A stretch of DNA of 58,073 nt. Source: Streptomyces roseochromogenus subsp. oscitans DS 12.976 (GTDB lineage Bacteria; Actinomycetota; Actinomycetes; Streptomycetales; Streptomycetaceae). Under the pieces are notes generated by a model. The model had not been told where the DNA came from and did not search any database. It worked only from the letters and a program-made list of their open reading frames with translations. Position numbers and translations under genes: made by a program. The stretch's first letter is position 1, and each line of letters opens with the position of its first letter. The stretch lies in assembly GCF_000497445.1 (NCBI RefSeq), contig NZ_CM002285.1, forward strand, positions 8,709,659 through 8,767,731, written 5' to 3'. Positions 48,061-57,118 of this stretch are shown in pieces.

Positions 48061-48582
48061 TCAGCCGGTGACCCGGAGCTCGACGAGGACGGAGGGCTTG
48101 CCGCTGGCGCCCGCCTCACCGATGGGCTTGTAATCGTTCTTCGCAGCCTCGACGACGGTTTCCTTGTCGCCGTTCTTCACCTTGGCTTCGACCGGGTGGT
48201 CCTGGGTCCAGATGCCGTAGGCATCGGGCAGCTCCAGGGTCAGGTCGCCTTGCTTCCCGCTGACCGAGAAGCAGAACTGCTTCTGAGCGGTCCGCGACTC
48301 CACCATGATCGCGTACGTGGACTTGCAGTCGGTCAGCATGATGTGACCGTCGCCCTGCTTGAGGAGGATCTGCTTCTCCTGGAAGATCTTCGTCGCCCCC
48401 GGGTAGGCGAAGTCTTCGACGGCTGAGGGCATCGTGCCGTCACCCGGTGCCGGGGTGGCCGAGGCGGTGGGGGAGGGGTCCCCCGGAACGGCATGCGCGG
48501 TGGTCAGCGTCGCGACTCCGACGCAGAGCGCCAGACCCCCGCATACGCCCGCCATGATGACGTTTCGAACCTTGGATATCAA
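48061..48582 (-). CDS. Small secreted protein of unknown function
   Basis: 173 residues. A signal peptide (VIMAGVCGGLALCVGVATLT to AHA) is followed by a Pro/Thr/Ala linker and a compact domain with two cysteines (LTDCKSTYAIMV and KQFCFSVSGKQGDL), then VEAKVKNGDKETVVEAAKND. TTG at 48582 is the likely start, with AAGGAAAG upstream. It precedes the pseudoprotease on the same strand with a 59-bp gap, so the two may be co-transcribed. No function recognised. Confidence 0.7.
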   Translation of the reverse strand: MISKVRNVIMAGVCGGLALCVGVATLTTAHAVPGDPSPTASATPAPGDGTMPSAVEDFAYPGATKIFQEKQILLKQGDGHIMLTDCKSTYAIMVESRTAQKQFCFSVSGKQGDLTLELPDAYGIWTQDHPVEAKVKNGDKETVVEAAKNDYKPIGEAGASGKPSVLVELRVTG

Positions 48583-48861
48583 GGTGTCTTTCCTTCCCCC
48601 TTGCGGTGCGGCACAGCGGTGAAGTTCCTGTGAACCTCCCGTGCCTGGTCTGTGCGTAGGATGCTACTGGCAAGTAGTCAGAAGCCACACCACACAGCAC
48701 GGATGACGGGTGACCGGCCGGTCGGCGCGGACGCCATGACCAGGTCGCCCGGGTGTAGAAGCCACCGCTTGCCGCCAACGGACGCGGCCCTCGACCAGCC
48801 GCATCCGCACACGTGCGGACGCGTGACTGACATCACTCAATTCTCAGGGGGGAATGGGCCA

Positions 48862-51800
48862 GTGAAACGGCCTTCGCGCTCATCAGGGGCGCTATCGAAG
48901 AACACAACAGCGCCAACCCGGGGACACCGTCCCGCACTTCGCGACCTCTGCGCCGTTCTGCTGCCCGTCACGCTCGCCGCCGGGCTGCTCGGCGCCGGAC
49001 CGGCTAGCGCGGATGATGACTCAGACGACGGCGGATACCCTGTCTCCGACCGCCGCCTCGTCGTCGAAGCGTGGACCTGGGGCGGCCCGGGTGTGAAGGC
49101 GGGGGCGGAGAAGGCCCTGGTCGGCTCGGACGAGGACGTCAAGAAGTTCCTCGCCGACAAGGACGCCATCGGTAACGACGACGACCGCGTCGACATCAGT
49201 CGCATGGTCGCCGTGGGCGGCCCGGCTGTGCAGGAGGCGGCCAAGAACGCACTGAAGTCCACCGACCCAGGTGCCGTGCGTGCCTTCCTGAAGGACGGCT
49301 GGAAAGCGCCGCTGCAGGAGGACCAGCGGGTCGAGGCGTCCCGGGTCATCAACTTCGGCGGTCCGCAGGTCAAGCAGGCCGGGATGGCAGCCCTGAAAGG
49401 CACCCCGGAGGACGTCGCCCGGTTCCTGAAGTCGGGCCAGTATGAGGCGCAGGAGACCGACGACCGGGTCGAGGTCTCCAAGATCATCAATGACGGCGGC
49501 CAGGCAGTGAAGGCGGCCGGCAAACTCGCCTTGCAGGGCACACCCGACGACGTGGTGGAGTTCCTCGAGGTCGGGCAGTTCGTAGCCCGCAACAAGGACC
49601 AGGAACACGCCACCATCCAGCAGCTGCTGGACCAGGCGCAGAAGGCAGGAGTACGCGCGCAGGCGGCCACCGAGGCGGCCAAGGCGGCCTCCGCGCGAGC
49701 CAAGGCCGCCTCCGCTCTGGCCAAGGAAGACGCACAGCGGGCGGCCAAGGAGACGCAGGCGGCCAAGGGCGACTCCCAGACCGCCGCGGCCCGGGCCCGG
49801 CAGGCCGCCAGCGCCGCACGCGCCGCCGCCGGTGCGGCGCAGGAGGCGATCGGAGCGGCGAACGCGGCCAATGAGTCGGCCCGTATCGCCGCCGCCGCTG
49901 CCGCACAGACCGCCAGCGCCGCCGCCGCAGCAGCCGACGCCGCCTCCCGCGCTTACAACGCCGCCGCTGCCGCGGCTGGTAACGCGAGCAAGGCCGAGGA
50001 CGCCAAGAACGCTGCAGCCAACGCACGGGCCACCGCGCTGCTGGCGGCCAAGTCGGCCCAGGCCGCTCAGGCGGCCGGAGACGCCTCCCGGGCCGCCAAG
50101 GCCGCCGCGGCCGACTCGCTGGCCGCCGGTGCCGATGCCAACGCCGCAGCTGACGCCGCGGACGAGGCCAGCGCCGCCGCCGACGCTGCCGGGGTCCACT
50201 CGGAAGAGGCCGCACAGGCGGCGGCAGAGACCCGACGGCACGCCGCTGAGGCCAACCGCGCGGCCAACGCCGCCGAGGCGCTGGCCCAGGAGTCCGCGGA
50301 CGCTGCCTACGCCGCGCGTGACGCGGCCAAGGCTGCCGCCGACCACGCCAACAATGCAGCCGACGCCGCCGACGACGCGGCCAAGCACGCCGGCCAGGCG
50401 GCAGACGCGGCCAAGCAGGCCGACCGGCAAGCCGATGCCGCCAAGAAGGCCGCCGACACCGCCGGCCTGGCGGTGTCGACCGCCAAGAAGGTCTTCGACA
50501 TCGCCCGCAAGACCGAGGCCGAAGACCTCACCAGCCGCACCAACGCCGCCATCGAACGCGCCAGGAGCCGCAAGGACCAGGCTGACGCCCTCACTTCCCA
50601 GACCGCCGCCAACGTTCTTGAAGCACGCGGCCTGGACGACACCGCACAGGCCCTGGCCGCCGAAGCCGCCAAGCCCGACGCGGACACCACGGCACTGGCC
50701 GCCAAGGGACGCCGGCTCGCCCTGCAGGCGCTGAGGGACCTCGGCCCGCTCAGCCAGCAAGCGGCCACCCAGGCCCTGTCCGGCACCGACGCCGACGTCA
50801 TCGCCTACCTGCGCACCGGCTGGCAGACCGCCAAGACGCAAGAGACGCGCGAGCAGGTCTTCGAACTCACCACCGACAGCCCCTACCAGGCGGTGCGCAC
50901 CGCCGCCGCAGACGCGCTCAAGGGCAGCGACCAGCAGGTCGCCGACTTCTACACCACCGGCCAGTACACGGCTGCCAACGACGACCTGCGGGTGAAGGTC
51001 TCCCAGATCAACAACGCCGGCGGACCCGGAGTCAAGGAAGCCTCCAAGGCCGTCCTGGCCACCAACGACCCCAAGACACTGGCCGCCTTCATCGCCACAG
51101 GCCAGTACTCCGCCCGCAACGACGACGAACGCGTCACCGCCTCCAAACTCGTCAACGACGGTGGCCCGGAGGTCAAGGCGGCCGCCAAGATCGCCCTGGC
51201 CGGCCCCGCCGACCAGCTCGAAGCCTTCCTCAACGTCGGCCAGTACATGGCCGACCGCAAGGACAAGCTCGCCGACACCCACAACGCCCAGATGCAGCGC
51301 CTGATCGCTGAAGCCTCCGGCATCGCGGCCACAGCGCGCAAGAACAGCTGGCTCGCCGCCAAGGCAGCCGCCGATGCCCACAAGGCAACCACCGACGCCC
51401 AGAAGGCAGCCAATCAGGCAGCCAACTCCGCCCATGAGGCCCAGGGCTACGCCCACGACGCCGACGTGGCCGCCACCAGTGCGGAGAACTCCGCGGACCA
51501 GGCCCGCAAGTCCGTGGCCACCGCGCGTGCCGCTGCCGACGCCGCCGACCACGACGCCGCCGACGCCACTGAATCTGCCGCCCAGGCCGAGTTCAACGCC
51601 AACTACGCACGCACCTCCGCCACCCAGGCCGACCAGTCGGCCGCCGACGCCCACGACTCCGCGGTCGCGGCCGGCAAGAGTGCCAAGGAAGCCCAGGAAC
51701 AGGCTTCCCAGGCATGGCAGATCACGATGGACAAGCGCCGGGCCGAGGAAGCCGAAGCCCGCCGTCAGGCCGCAGAAGCACGCAAGGCACAGGCCGAGGC

Positions 51801-52413
51801 CAAGAAGAAGACTCAGCACTGCCATTACATCCCCCGCCTCGGCTACTACCCGGACTGCGTCAAGGACGGCGGTGTCATGGATCCGCCGATCAATGTGGAT
51901 CCGCAAGAGGCCGCCATGATCTACGGCGGACTGTGGACGCTCTCCGGCGGCAAGGACATCCAGGACTGCATCGAGAACCCCACCCTCGGAAAATGCGCCT
52001 TCGCCGCCATGGTCGTCATCCCCGGCGTCGGCGAACTCAAGGCCGCCAAGAAGGTCGAAGAGGGCGTCGAAGGCGTGGCCGAGGCCAGCCGGGTCAGCAG
52101 GACCGTCGACGGCTGGCTCCCCCAGGACGCCGTGGACAAGGTGCCGGACTCACTCAAGCCCTTCATGAAGGAGAACAAGAAGGGCGTCGGTTACCGCTGG
52201 AACGACGGCAAGGGGAACGGCGTCCGGATCGACCAGGGAAACCCCAACAATTCCCAGGTGTTCCAGCAGGTCGACCACGTCGTCATCAACTCCGGTGGTA
52301 AAATCATCGGCCGCGATGGAACGCCCATAGCTGGCTCGATCAAGGATCACGCAGAGGAGGCCCACATCCCGTTGGAGGAATGGCTGCGCTGGAAGGAATG
52401 GGACAAGCCATGA
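48862..52413 (+). CDS. ALF-repeat secreted polymorphic toxin
   Basis: 1183 residues. Signal peptide to PASA (about 51). First ALF-repeat block at about 60-235 (e.g. VKQAGMAALKGTPEDVARFL, followed by DDRVEVSKIINDGG), then a roughly 330-residue Ala-rich coiled coil, a second ALF block at about 615-800 (TRTGWQTAKTQETREQ-like unit to AFLNVGQYMADRKDK), another coiled coil, a Cys-containing pre-toxin segment (HCHYIPRLGYYPDCVKDGG, NPTLGKCAFAAMVVIPGVG) and a 76-residue C-terminal domain with VRIDQGNPNNSQ, QVDHVVI and EAHIPLEEW. Two conserved histidines (about 1139 and 1168) suggest a nuclease-type toxin. GTG at 48862 with AGGGGGGA upstream. The stop overlaps the immunity candidate. Confidence 0.82.
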   Translation: MKRPSRSSGALSKNTTAPTRGHRPALRDLCAVLLPVTLAAGLLGAGPASADDDSDDGGYPVSDRRLVVEAWTWGGPGVKAGAEKALVGSDEDVKKFLADKDAIGNDDDRVDISRMVAVGGPAVQEAAKNALKSTDPGAVRAFLKDGWKAPLQEDQRVEASRVINFGGPQVKQAGMAALKGTPEDVARFLKSGQYEAQETDDRVEVSKIINDGGQAVKAAGKLALQGTPDDVVEFLEVGQFVARNKDQEHATIQQLLDQAQKAGVRAQAATEAAKAASARAKAASALAKEDAQRAAKETQAAKGDSQTAAARARQAASAARAAAGAAQEAIGAANAANESARIAAAAAAQTASAAAAAADAASRAYNAAAAAAGNASKAEDAKNAAANARATALLAAKSAQAAQAAGDASRAAKAAAADSLAAGADANAAADAADEASAAADAAGVHSEEAAQAAAETRRHAAEANRAANAAEALAQESADAAYAARDAAKAAADHANNAADAADDAAKHAGQAADAAKQADRQADAAKKAADTAGLAVSTAKKVFDIARKTEAEDLTSRTNAAIERARSRKDQADALTSQTAANVLEARGLDDTAQALAAEAAKPDADTTALAAKGRRLALQALRDLGPLSQQAATQALSGTDADVIAYLRTGWQTAKTQETREQVFELTTDSPYQAVRTAAADALKGSDQQVADFYTTGQYTAANDDLRVKVSQINNAGGPGVKEASKAVLATNDPKTLAAFIATGQYSARNDDERVTASKLVNDGGPEVKAAAKIALAGPADQLEAFLNVGQYMADRKDKLADTHNAQMQRLIAEASGIAATARKNSWLAAKAAADAHKATTDAQKAANQAANSAHEAQGYAHDADVAATSAENSADQARKSVATARAAADAADHDAADATESAAQAEFNANYARTSATQADQSAADAHDSAVAAGKSAKEAQEQASQAWQITMDKRRAEEAEARRQAAEARKAQAEAKKKTQHCHYIPRLGYYPDCVKDGGVMDPPINVDPQEAAMIYGGLWTLSGGKDIQDCIENPTLGKCAFAAMVVIPGVGELKAAKKVEEGVEGVAEASRVSRTVDGWLPQDAVDKVPDSLKPFMKENKKGVGYRWNDGKGNGVRIDQGNPNNSQVFQQVDHVVINSGGKIIGRDGTPIAGSIKDHAEEAHIPLEEWLRWKEWDKP

Positions 52414-52790
52414 ATCAGACACCGCAGGTGCGACTGCCGCAGATGCGCGAGCAGATCATCGCAGCGGTACACGCGCTGTCCGACCCCGACCACCAGCGAC
52501 GCGTCTGGATCGAGCGCCAGTACCCCCACCCGGGCTATTTCGATGACCTCACGCTGAACGTCCACATCCTCTACGACGACACCGCCGTACTGGACAACCC
52601 ATCCGGGGCGATCGGCCACACACTCCGCGACGCCTCGGAGGCGCAGACCATGCAACGCCTCGCCGACCGCCTCAACGAGATCCTCGACGCCCTGGACCCC
52701 GAGGCAGATGACGCCGCCTACCTCGGACACCAACTGTGGCCAGGCGTCGTCGAAGCCGCGGCACAGGCCCACGCAAGCCTCACCCGGTGA
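52410..52790 (+). CDS. Immunity-protein candidate (SCO4402-like)
   Basis: 126 residues, acidic, no signal peptide: QVRLPQMREQIIAAVHALSD, YFDDLTLNVHILYDDTAVLD, then LADRLNEILDALDPEADDAA. It resembles small Streptomyces proteins of the SCO4402 family. The ATG overlaps the toxin stop (ATGA), the classic arrangement of a polymorphic toxin and its cognate immunity gene, and a strong terminator follows. Assignment as immunity rests on position, size and charge. Confidence 0.72.
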   Translation: MNQTPQVRLPQMREQIIAAVHALSDPDHQRRVWIERQYPHPGYFDDLTLNVHILYDDTAVLDNPSGAIGHTLRDASEAQTMQRLADRLNEILDALDPEADDAAYLGHQLWPGVVEAAAQAHASLTR

Positions 52791-52848
52791 CGCCCTGAGG
52801 CCACTGACAACCTCAGCGCCTCGGGGCTGACCACACCACATCTTGCCG

Positions 52849-52889
52849 CTCTTGTCGGCTCGGCCGGACCCCAGCCCGGCCGACAAGAG
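52849..52889 (+). terminator. Terminator of the toxin-immunity operon
   Basis: CTCTTGTCGGC (52849-52859) pairs perfectly with GCCGACAAGAG (52879-52889); inner GGCC segments extend the stem. Confidence 0.8.
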
Positions 52890-52993
52890 CCCGACCCTCC
52901 TCCAACCCAGGGCGGTTTCAAAGCCGGGGTGATCTTGTAGGTATGCCGGTCACGGCAGTGTGCCGATGTCCGGCGACCACGCGATGTACGCAA

Positions 52994-53049
52994 CGAAGCT
53001 CCGTTGTGCAGGTGACCTTCCCAAGTCGCCCTCGCCCAACGGAGCTTCG
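52994..53049. repeat. 13-bp inverted repeat with 30-nt loop
   Basis: CGAAGCTCCGTTG (52994-53006) and CAACGGAGCTTCG (53037-53049) are exact inverted copies. Could be the end of a lost insertion sequence or a stable RNA hairpin. Confidence 0.55.
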
Positions 53050-53421
53050 ATGTGCCGTCAGTCTGCCTGATCAAGTCGTCCTCGCGTCAGCACAAGGCAC
53101 CGCCCGGACGGGTGCCGCACTCGGCCTGGCTGATCACGCCCACCGCGAGCGCCGGCAGCACGGTCGACAGGCGCACCGAACGCGTCGGCCAGGAAACGGC
53201 GACCAAAACCAAGAGCGACGTGCTCGCAGCGGCAACGACAGTGAAGCTCCGCCATCTTGAAGTGGCTGATCAGCGGCGTGGCGTGACCTCGTTTGGGGGT
53301 GCTCGTGCTGGTCGTGGGCGCCAGTTTGTGATGTAGATCGTCCGGCGGGGCGGCTTTGTCGATGAGTTCACCGTCCTCAAACGGTCTACCCAGCGACACG
53401 ACCGTTCTCGACAGGAGTGCC

Positions 53422-53790
53422 ATGTCCACCATCCAGCCAGTGATCATTACCGCCGACCAGGACCTCCTGCTCGACTTCTATACGAAATTGTTCGGCGCCG
53501 AGGAGATCTTCCGGGTACCGGAGGCAGGCCCGGCCTTCTACCTCGGCTTGCGCATCGGCGACACCGACCTCGGGCTGGTGGCCAAGGCGAACCCGGGGAC
53601 CGTGGCGGCGCCGCGGATCCTGCTCAGCATCGGTGTCGACGACGTCGACGAGACGCTCGGCCGGGTGGCGGCGCTGGGCGGCTCGGTCCGCAGCGGCCCC
53701 AACGACATGCCGTGGGGACAGCGTGTCGCCCACATCCAGGACCCCGACGGCAACCCGGTGAACCTCACTCAGCCGATCCCGGCCCGGTGA
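53422..53790 (+). CDS. VOC-family (glyoxalase/bleomycin-resistance-like) protein
   Basis: 122 residues, one VOC domain: TIQPVIITADQDLLLDFYTK, YLGLRIGDTDLGLVA, RILLSIGVDDVDETLGRVAA, and the C-terminal HIQDPDGNPVNLTQP with the typical metal-site glutamate replaced by Asn (PVNL). Usually dimeric; substrate unknown. The ATG at 53422 follows ACAGGAG. Proteins of this sort often accompany ECF sigma factors; a sigma-factor relic lies just downstream. Confidence 0.85.
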   Translation: MSTIQPVIITADQDLLLDFYTKLFGAEEIFRVPEAGPAFYLGLRIGDTDLGLVAKANPGTVAAPRILLSIGVDDVDETLGRVAALGGSVRSGPNDMPWGQRVAHIQDPDGNPVNLTQPIPAR

Positions 53791-53838
53791 CGCTGTTCCG
53801 CGGTGCTTGAGCTGATCGTGACCTACCTGCGGTAGCAA

Positions 53839-54009
53839 TCAATTGCCAGCAGCAGCCTCGATGTTCGTCAGGACGAGCAGCGTGCGATACAGGTGGGTGG
53901 CGCGGACGGGGCCAGTACAGAGCTTGGCGAGGATCCGCCAGACGCCTCACCTCAGGTGGGCGAGCCCGTGCTCGACCAGTGCCTGCACTGCGGTAAGCAC
54001 CCGATGGGG
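53839..54009 (-). pseudogene. IS5-type transposase C-terminal relic
   Basis: The minus strand reads VLTAVQALVEHGLAHLR, an in-frame TGA, then VWRILAKLCTGPVRATHLYR and TLLVLTNIEAAAGN to a stop. This is the familiar C-terminus of IS5/DDE_Tnp_4 transposases (AHLKNWRILxKL...LLVLTNLE). Only about 55 codons remain. Confidence 0.7.
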
Positions 54010-54032
54010 CCTGCTATTGACATCGCGTCAGG

Positions 54033-54202
54033 GGCCGGTTGCCGGCGTCCTGCACGCCGTCCGCGCCGACCTGCTGCGCCGCCTGGACCGCCCCGCCGAG
54101 GCGGCGGCGGAGTACGCCCGGGCCGCCGGCCTGATGGCAAGCGAGGCCGAGCGGGCCTGCCTGGAGCGACGAAGGAGAGAGATCGGTCCGACGACGACGT
54201 GA
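54033..54202 (+). pseudogene. ECF sigma factor C-terminal relic (ECF42-like)
   Basis: The plus strand reads VAGVLHAVRADLLRRLDRPA, EAAAEYARAAGLMASEAERA and CLERRRREIGP to a stop at 54202. This matches the end of the TPR-like C-terminal extension of ECF42-type sigma factors, which usually sit next to DGPF/YCII or similar small proteins. The sigma-2 and sigma-4 regions are gone. Confidence 0.65.
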
Positions 54203-54353
54203 CCGGCGCCGAGTGCGTCGTCAGGACCGGCTGACCGGCGTCGAGACACCCGCGGCCGATGGACCCGCCCCGGGATCGCCCCTATGGCCGCGTGACCCGC
54301 GTCGGGACCGTCACGTGGCGACGTGACTCGCGTCACCATGAGCCCCCGGAATG
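54199..54353. repeat. Degenerate tandem repeat of about 31 bp, five units
   Basis: Cores of the form STGACYSGCGYC begin at 54199, 54231, 54292 and 54323, with a weaker one at 54261. Spacings are 32, 30, 31 and 31 bp. It ends just before the predicted aldehyde-dehydrogenase promoter. Confidence 0.5.
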
Positions 54354-54441
54354 AACTTGAGGACCTGAAAGGTTGGTGTATGCATCCACTGAGACCTAGG
54401 CCCGGGCCGAAACCAGCCCGTGCACCACCAGCGAGGCATCC

Positions 54442-55764
54442 GTGAACCACCCCGCCATCGAGCAGCCCGCCGACATCGTGGCCCGGCTGCGCGCCACCTT
54501 CGCCACCGGTCGCACCAAGCCCGTCGAGTGGCGTACCGGCCAGCTGCGCCGGCTGCGCGCGATGCTCACCGAGCGCGGCGCCGACCTCGCCGCCGCCCTC
54601 CACGCCGACCTCGGCAAGAGCGGCACCGAGGCCTACCGCACCGAGATCGACTTCACCATCCGCGAGATCGACCACACCCTCGACCACCTCGAGGAGTGGC
54701 TGCGCCCGGAGCCCGCACCGGTCCCCGCCCACCTCGGCGCCGACGCCACGGCCTGGACGCAGTACGACCCCCTCGGTGTCGTCCTCGTCATCGCCCCCTG
54801 GAACTACCCGGCGCAGCTGCTGCTCGCCCCGCTGGTCGGCGCCCTGGCCTCCGGCAACGCGGTGGTCGCCAAGCCGAGCGAGCTGGCCCCGGCCACCTCG
54901 GCAGCCTTGGCCGAGCTGATCCCGGCCTACCTGGACACCGACGCCGTCGCCGTGGTCGAGGGCGGCGTCCCGGAGACCACGGCCCTGCTGGCCGAGCGCT
55001 TCGACCACATCTTCTACACCGGCAACGGCACCGTCGGCCGCGTCGTGATGCGTGCCGCAGCCGAGCATCTGACCCCCGTCACCCTCGAACTCGGCGGCAA
55101 GTCCCCGGTGTTCGTGGACCAGGGCGCCGACCTCGACGTGGTCGCGAACCGGCTCGCCCGCGGCAAGTTCCTCAACGCCGGCCAGACCTGCGTCGCCCCC
55201 GACTACGTCCTGACCGACCCGGAGACCGCCGCCTCCCTGGAGGCCGCACTGGTCCGCGCGGTCCAGGCAGTCTTCGGCACCGACCCTGCCGAGTCGCCGG
55301 AGTACGGCCGGATCGTCAACGAGCGGCACTTCGACCGGCTCTCCGCCCTGCTCGGCTCCGGCCGGGTGGCGGTGGGCGGCGACAGCGACCGTACGGCCAA
55401 GTACATCGCGCCGACCGTCCTCGCGGACGTCGACCCGGAGTCGCCCGTCATGCGGGAGGAGATCTTCGGCCCGATCCTGCCCATCGTCACCGTGACCGGC
55501 CTGGACGAGGCGATCGGCTTCATCAACGACCGTGACAAGCCGCTCGCGCTGTACGTCTTCACCGAGTCCGACGCGACCCGTGCGCGCATCGCCGCCGAGA
55601 CCTCCTCCGGCGGCCTCGGCTACGGCCTGCCCCTCGCCCATCTCACTGTCTCCGACCTGCCGTTCGGCGGTGTGGGCGAGAGCGGCATGGGCAGCTACCA
55701 CGGCCGCTACTCCATCGAGACGTTCAGCCACCGCAAGGCGGTGCTGGACAAGCCGCTCGGCTGA
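54442..55764 (+). CDS. Aldehyde dehydrogenase (class 3-like)
   Basis: 440 residues, short as in class 3 ALDHs. [20 protein letters not shown] (cofactor/substrate channel), AKPSELAP (NAD site lysine), TLELGGKSP (general-base glutamate) and [10 protein letters not shown] (nucleophile cysteine) are all present, as is [10 protein letters not shown]. It oxidises aldehydes with NAD(P); substrate unknown, long-chain or aromatic aldehydes being common for this subgroup. No membrane-anchor tail. GTG at 54442 with GCGAGG upstream. Confidence 0.9.
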   Translation: MNHPAIEQPADIVARLRATFATGRTKPVEWRTGQLRRLRAMLTERGADLAAALHADLGKSGTEAYRTEIDFTIREIDHTLDHLEEWLRPEPAPVPAHLGADATAWTQYDPLGVVLVIAPWNYPAQLLLAPLVGALASGNAVVAKPSELAPATSAALAELIPAYLDTDAVAVVEGGVPETTALLAERFDHIFYTGNGTVGRVVMRAAAEHLTPVTLELGGKSPVFVDQGADLDVVANRLARGKFLNAGQTCVAPDYVLTDPETAASLEAALVRAVQAVFGTDPAESPEYGRIVNERHFDRLSALLGSGRVAVGGDSDRTAKYIAPTVLADVDPESPVMREEIFGPILPIVTVTGLDEAIGFINDRDKPLALYVFTESDATRARIAAETSSGGLGYGLPLAHLTVSDLPFGGVGESGMGSYHGRYSIETFSHRKAVLDKPLG

Positions 55765-56060
55765 GTCCCCGTCGGCCGCCCGGCGGCGGAAACGCTACCG
55801 TGCAACGGAGTTGACACCATGCCGTGCGTGATGTGTGGCGGACCTGGTGGGTGTCCCGGCCGCTGTCCAGGCGGGGTCGAGCCGGGGCAGATCCGAACTG
55901 TGCGGCCACGGCCCCTTCTCGGGCCTCGTCGGCTGGGGGGACGACGAACAGGAGGCCACTGCGTCTCGCTGTTCGCCAGCCCGGCCGCGCTCAATGCGAT
56001 ATTCACCAGAGTCACCGGATTCAACGGCACGGGCTCCGGGGCTTGTGCGAGACTCCGCCG

Positions 56061-56966
56061 ATGACCGCTGAAACGATCACCGCGGATGCCTCGGGCACCT
56101 GGAAACTCGGCGACCTGCCCGTCCACCGCACAGGCTTCGGAGCCATGCGGCTGACGGGCAGCGCCGCCTTCCACCTCGGTACACCCAGCGACCGCGCACG
56201 CTCGATCGCCGTGCTGCGCCGGGCCGTCGAACTCGGCGTGAACCACATCGACACCGCCGCCTTCTACTTCTCCGCCACCCGCTCCGCCAACGAACTGATC
56301 AACACCGCCCTCGCCCCGTACCCCGACGACCTGGTCATCGCCGCCAAGGTGGGCCCGTTCCGCGACTATCACGGCGAGTGGGGCACCGCGGCCCGGCCCG
56401 ACCAACTGCGCGGTCACGTCGAGGAGAACCTGCGCCAGCTCGGCCGCGACCACCTCGACGTCGTCTATCTGCGCCGGATGGGCCAGGACTCCGTCGCCGA
56501 ACACTTCGGCGCGCTCGCCGAACTGCGCGAGGCCGGACTGATCCGGCACCTGGGCATCTCCGACGTCGCACCGCACCACCTCGCCGAGGCGCTGGAGATC
56601 GCCCCGGTGGTGTCCGTACAGAACCGGTACGCACTTGACCGCCCCGATCCCGTGGCCGACGAGGTGCTGCGCCTCTGCGGCGGACACGGCATCGCCTTCG
56701 TACCGTTCTTCGCCGTCGCCGGAGAGGCCGGGGCTCATGCGGCGGCCGACACCCACGACGACACCGTGCGCGACATCGCCCGTGCCCACGGCGTGAGCCC
56801 CGCGCAGATCCGTATCGCCTGGACCCTGCACCAGGGCCTGCACGTCCTCGCCATCCCCGGTACCGGCAACCCGGACCACCTCGCGGAGAACATCGCCGCG
56901 GGCGCCCTGCGGCTCACCGCGGACGAACTGGCACGGCTGGACGCCCTGCACGCCCCCGCAGGCTGA
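56061..56966 (+). CDS. Aldo/keto reductase
   Basis: 301 residues, TIM-barrel oxidoreductase. Of the catalytic tetrad Asp and Tyr are in NHIDTAAFYFSA and Lys in IAAKVGPF; the histidine position reads DVVYLRRMG, with Arg instead of His, as in some family branches. IRIAWTLHQGLHVLAIPGTG binds the NADPH phosphate region. ATG at 56061 without a clear ribosome site; GAGACT six bases upstream may be a -10 box of a leaderless mRNA. The 296-bp gap upstream shows no convincing gene. Confidence 0.87.
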   Translation: MTAETITADASGTWKLGDLPVHRTGFGAMRLTGSAAFHLGTPSDRARSIAVLRRAVELGVNHIDTAAFYFSATRSANELINTALAPYPDDLVIAAKVGPFRDYHGEWGTAARPDQLRGHVEENLRQLGRDHLDVVYLRRMGQDSVAEHFGALAELREAGLIRHLGISDVAPHHLAEALEIAPVVSVQNRYALDRPDPVADEVLRLCGGHGIAFVPFFAVAGEAGAHAAADTHDDTVRDIARAHGVSPAQIRIAWTLHQGLHVLAIPGTGNPDHLAENIAAGALRLTADELARLDALHAPAG

Positions 56967-57060
56967 GACGCCGGGGGTGCGTCTTCTGGGCGGCGGCCCC
57001 CGGACGAGCGGTCCTCCCATAATGGTGTGCGGGGGCACAGCCGTACGAAGGCCCCATTGA

Positions 57061-57074
57061 CTACCATCGTGTAG
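57061..57074. promoter_or_regulatory. BlaI-type operator CTAC-N6-GTAG
   Basis: CTAC-CATCGT-GTAG lies 45 bp before the BlaI-family gene, overlapping TTGACT (57057-57062). It resembles the TAC-N-GTA operators bound by BlaI/MecI repressors, so autoregulation is likely. Confidence 0.6.
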
Positions 57075-57118
57075 ACGGTCGCCCGGGCCGCAGACGAAGA
57101 CGGGGTGAGGAACGTTCC

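Larger units (their letters stand above)
52791..53421. other. Gap after the toxin locus
   Basis: 631 bp without a convincing gene. It contains the toxin terminator and a 13-bp inverted repeat (52994-53006 with 53037-53049). Open frames here, such as one at 53052-53336, have no recognisable domain; decayed mobile DNA is likely. Confidence 0.55.
53791..54441. other. Gap with transposase and sigma-factor relics
   Basis: 651 bp with no intact gene. It holds an IS5-type transposase tail on the minus strand, an ECF sigma-factor tail on the plus strand, a degenerate 31-bp repeat and a probable promoter (TTGAGG 54357-54362, TATGCA 54379-54384) for the aldehyde dehydrogenase. Confidence 0.65.

Noticed and set aside
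49021..51906. A 961-codon open frame antisense to the ALF toxin
   Set aside because: It is a by-product of GCC/AAG-rich codons read backwards, giving Gly/Leu/Val-rich sequence with no domain; the sense strand has clear ALF repeats, a signal peptide and a ribosome site.
53052..53336. A 94-codon plus-strand ORF after the toxin locus
   Set aside because: No ribosome site, no recognisable family, and competing frames of similar length; treated as decayed DNA.
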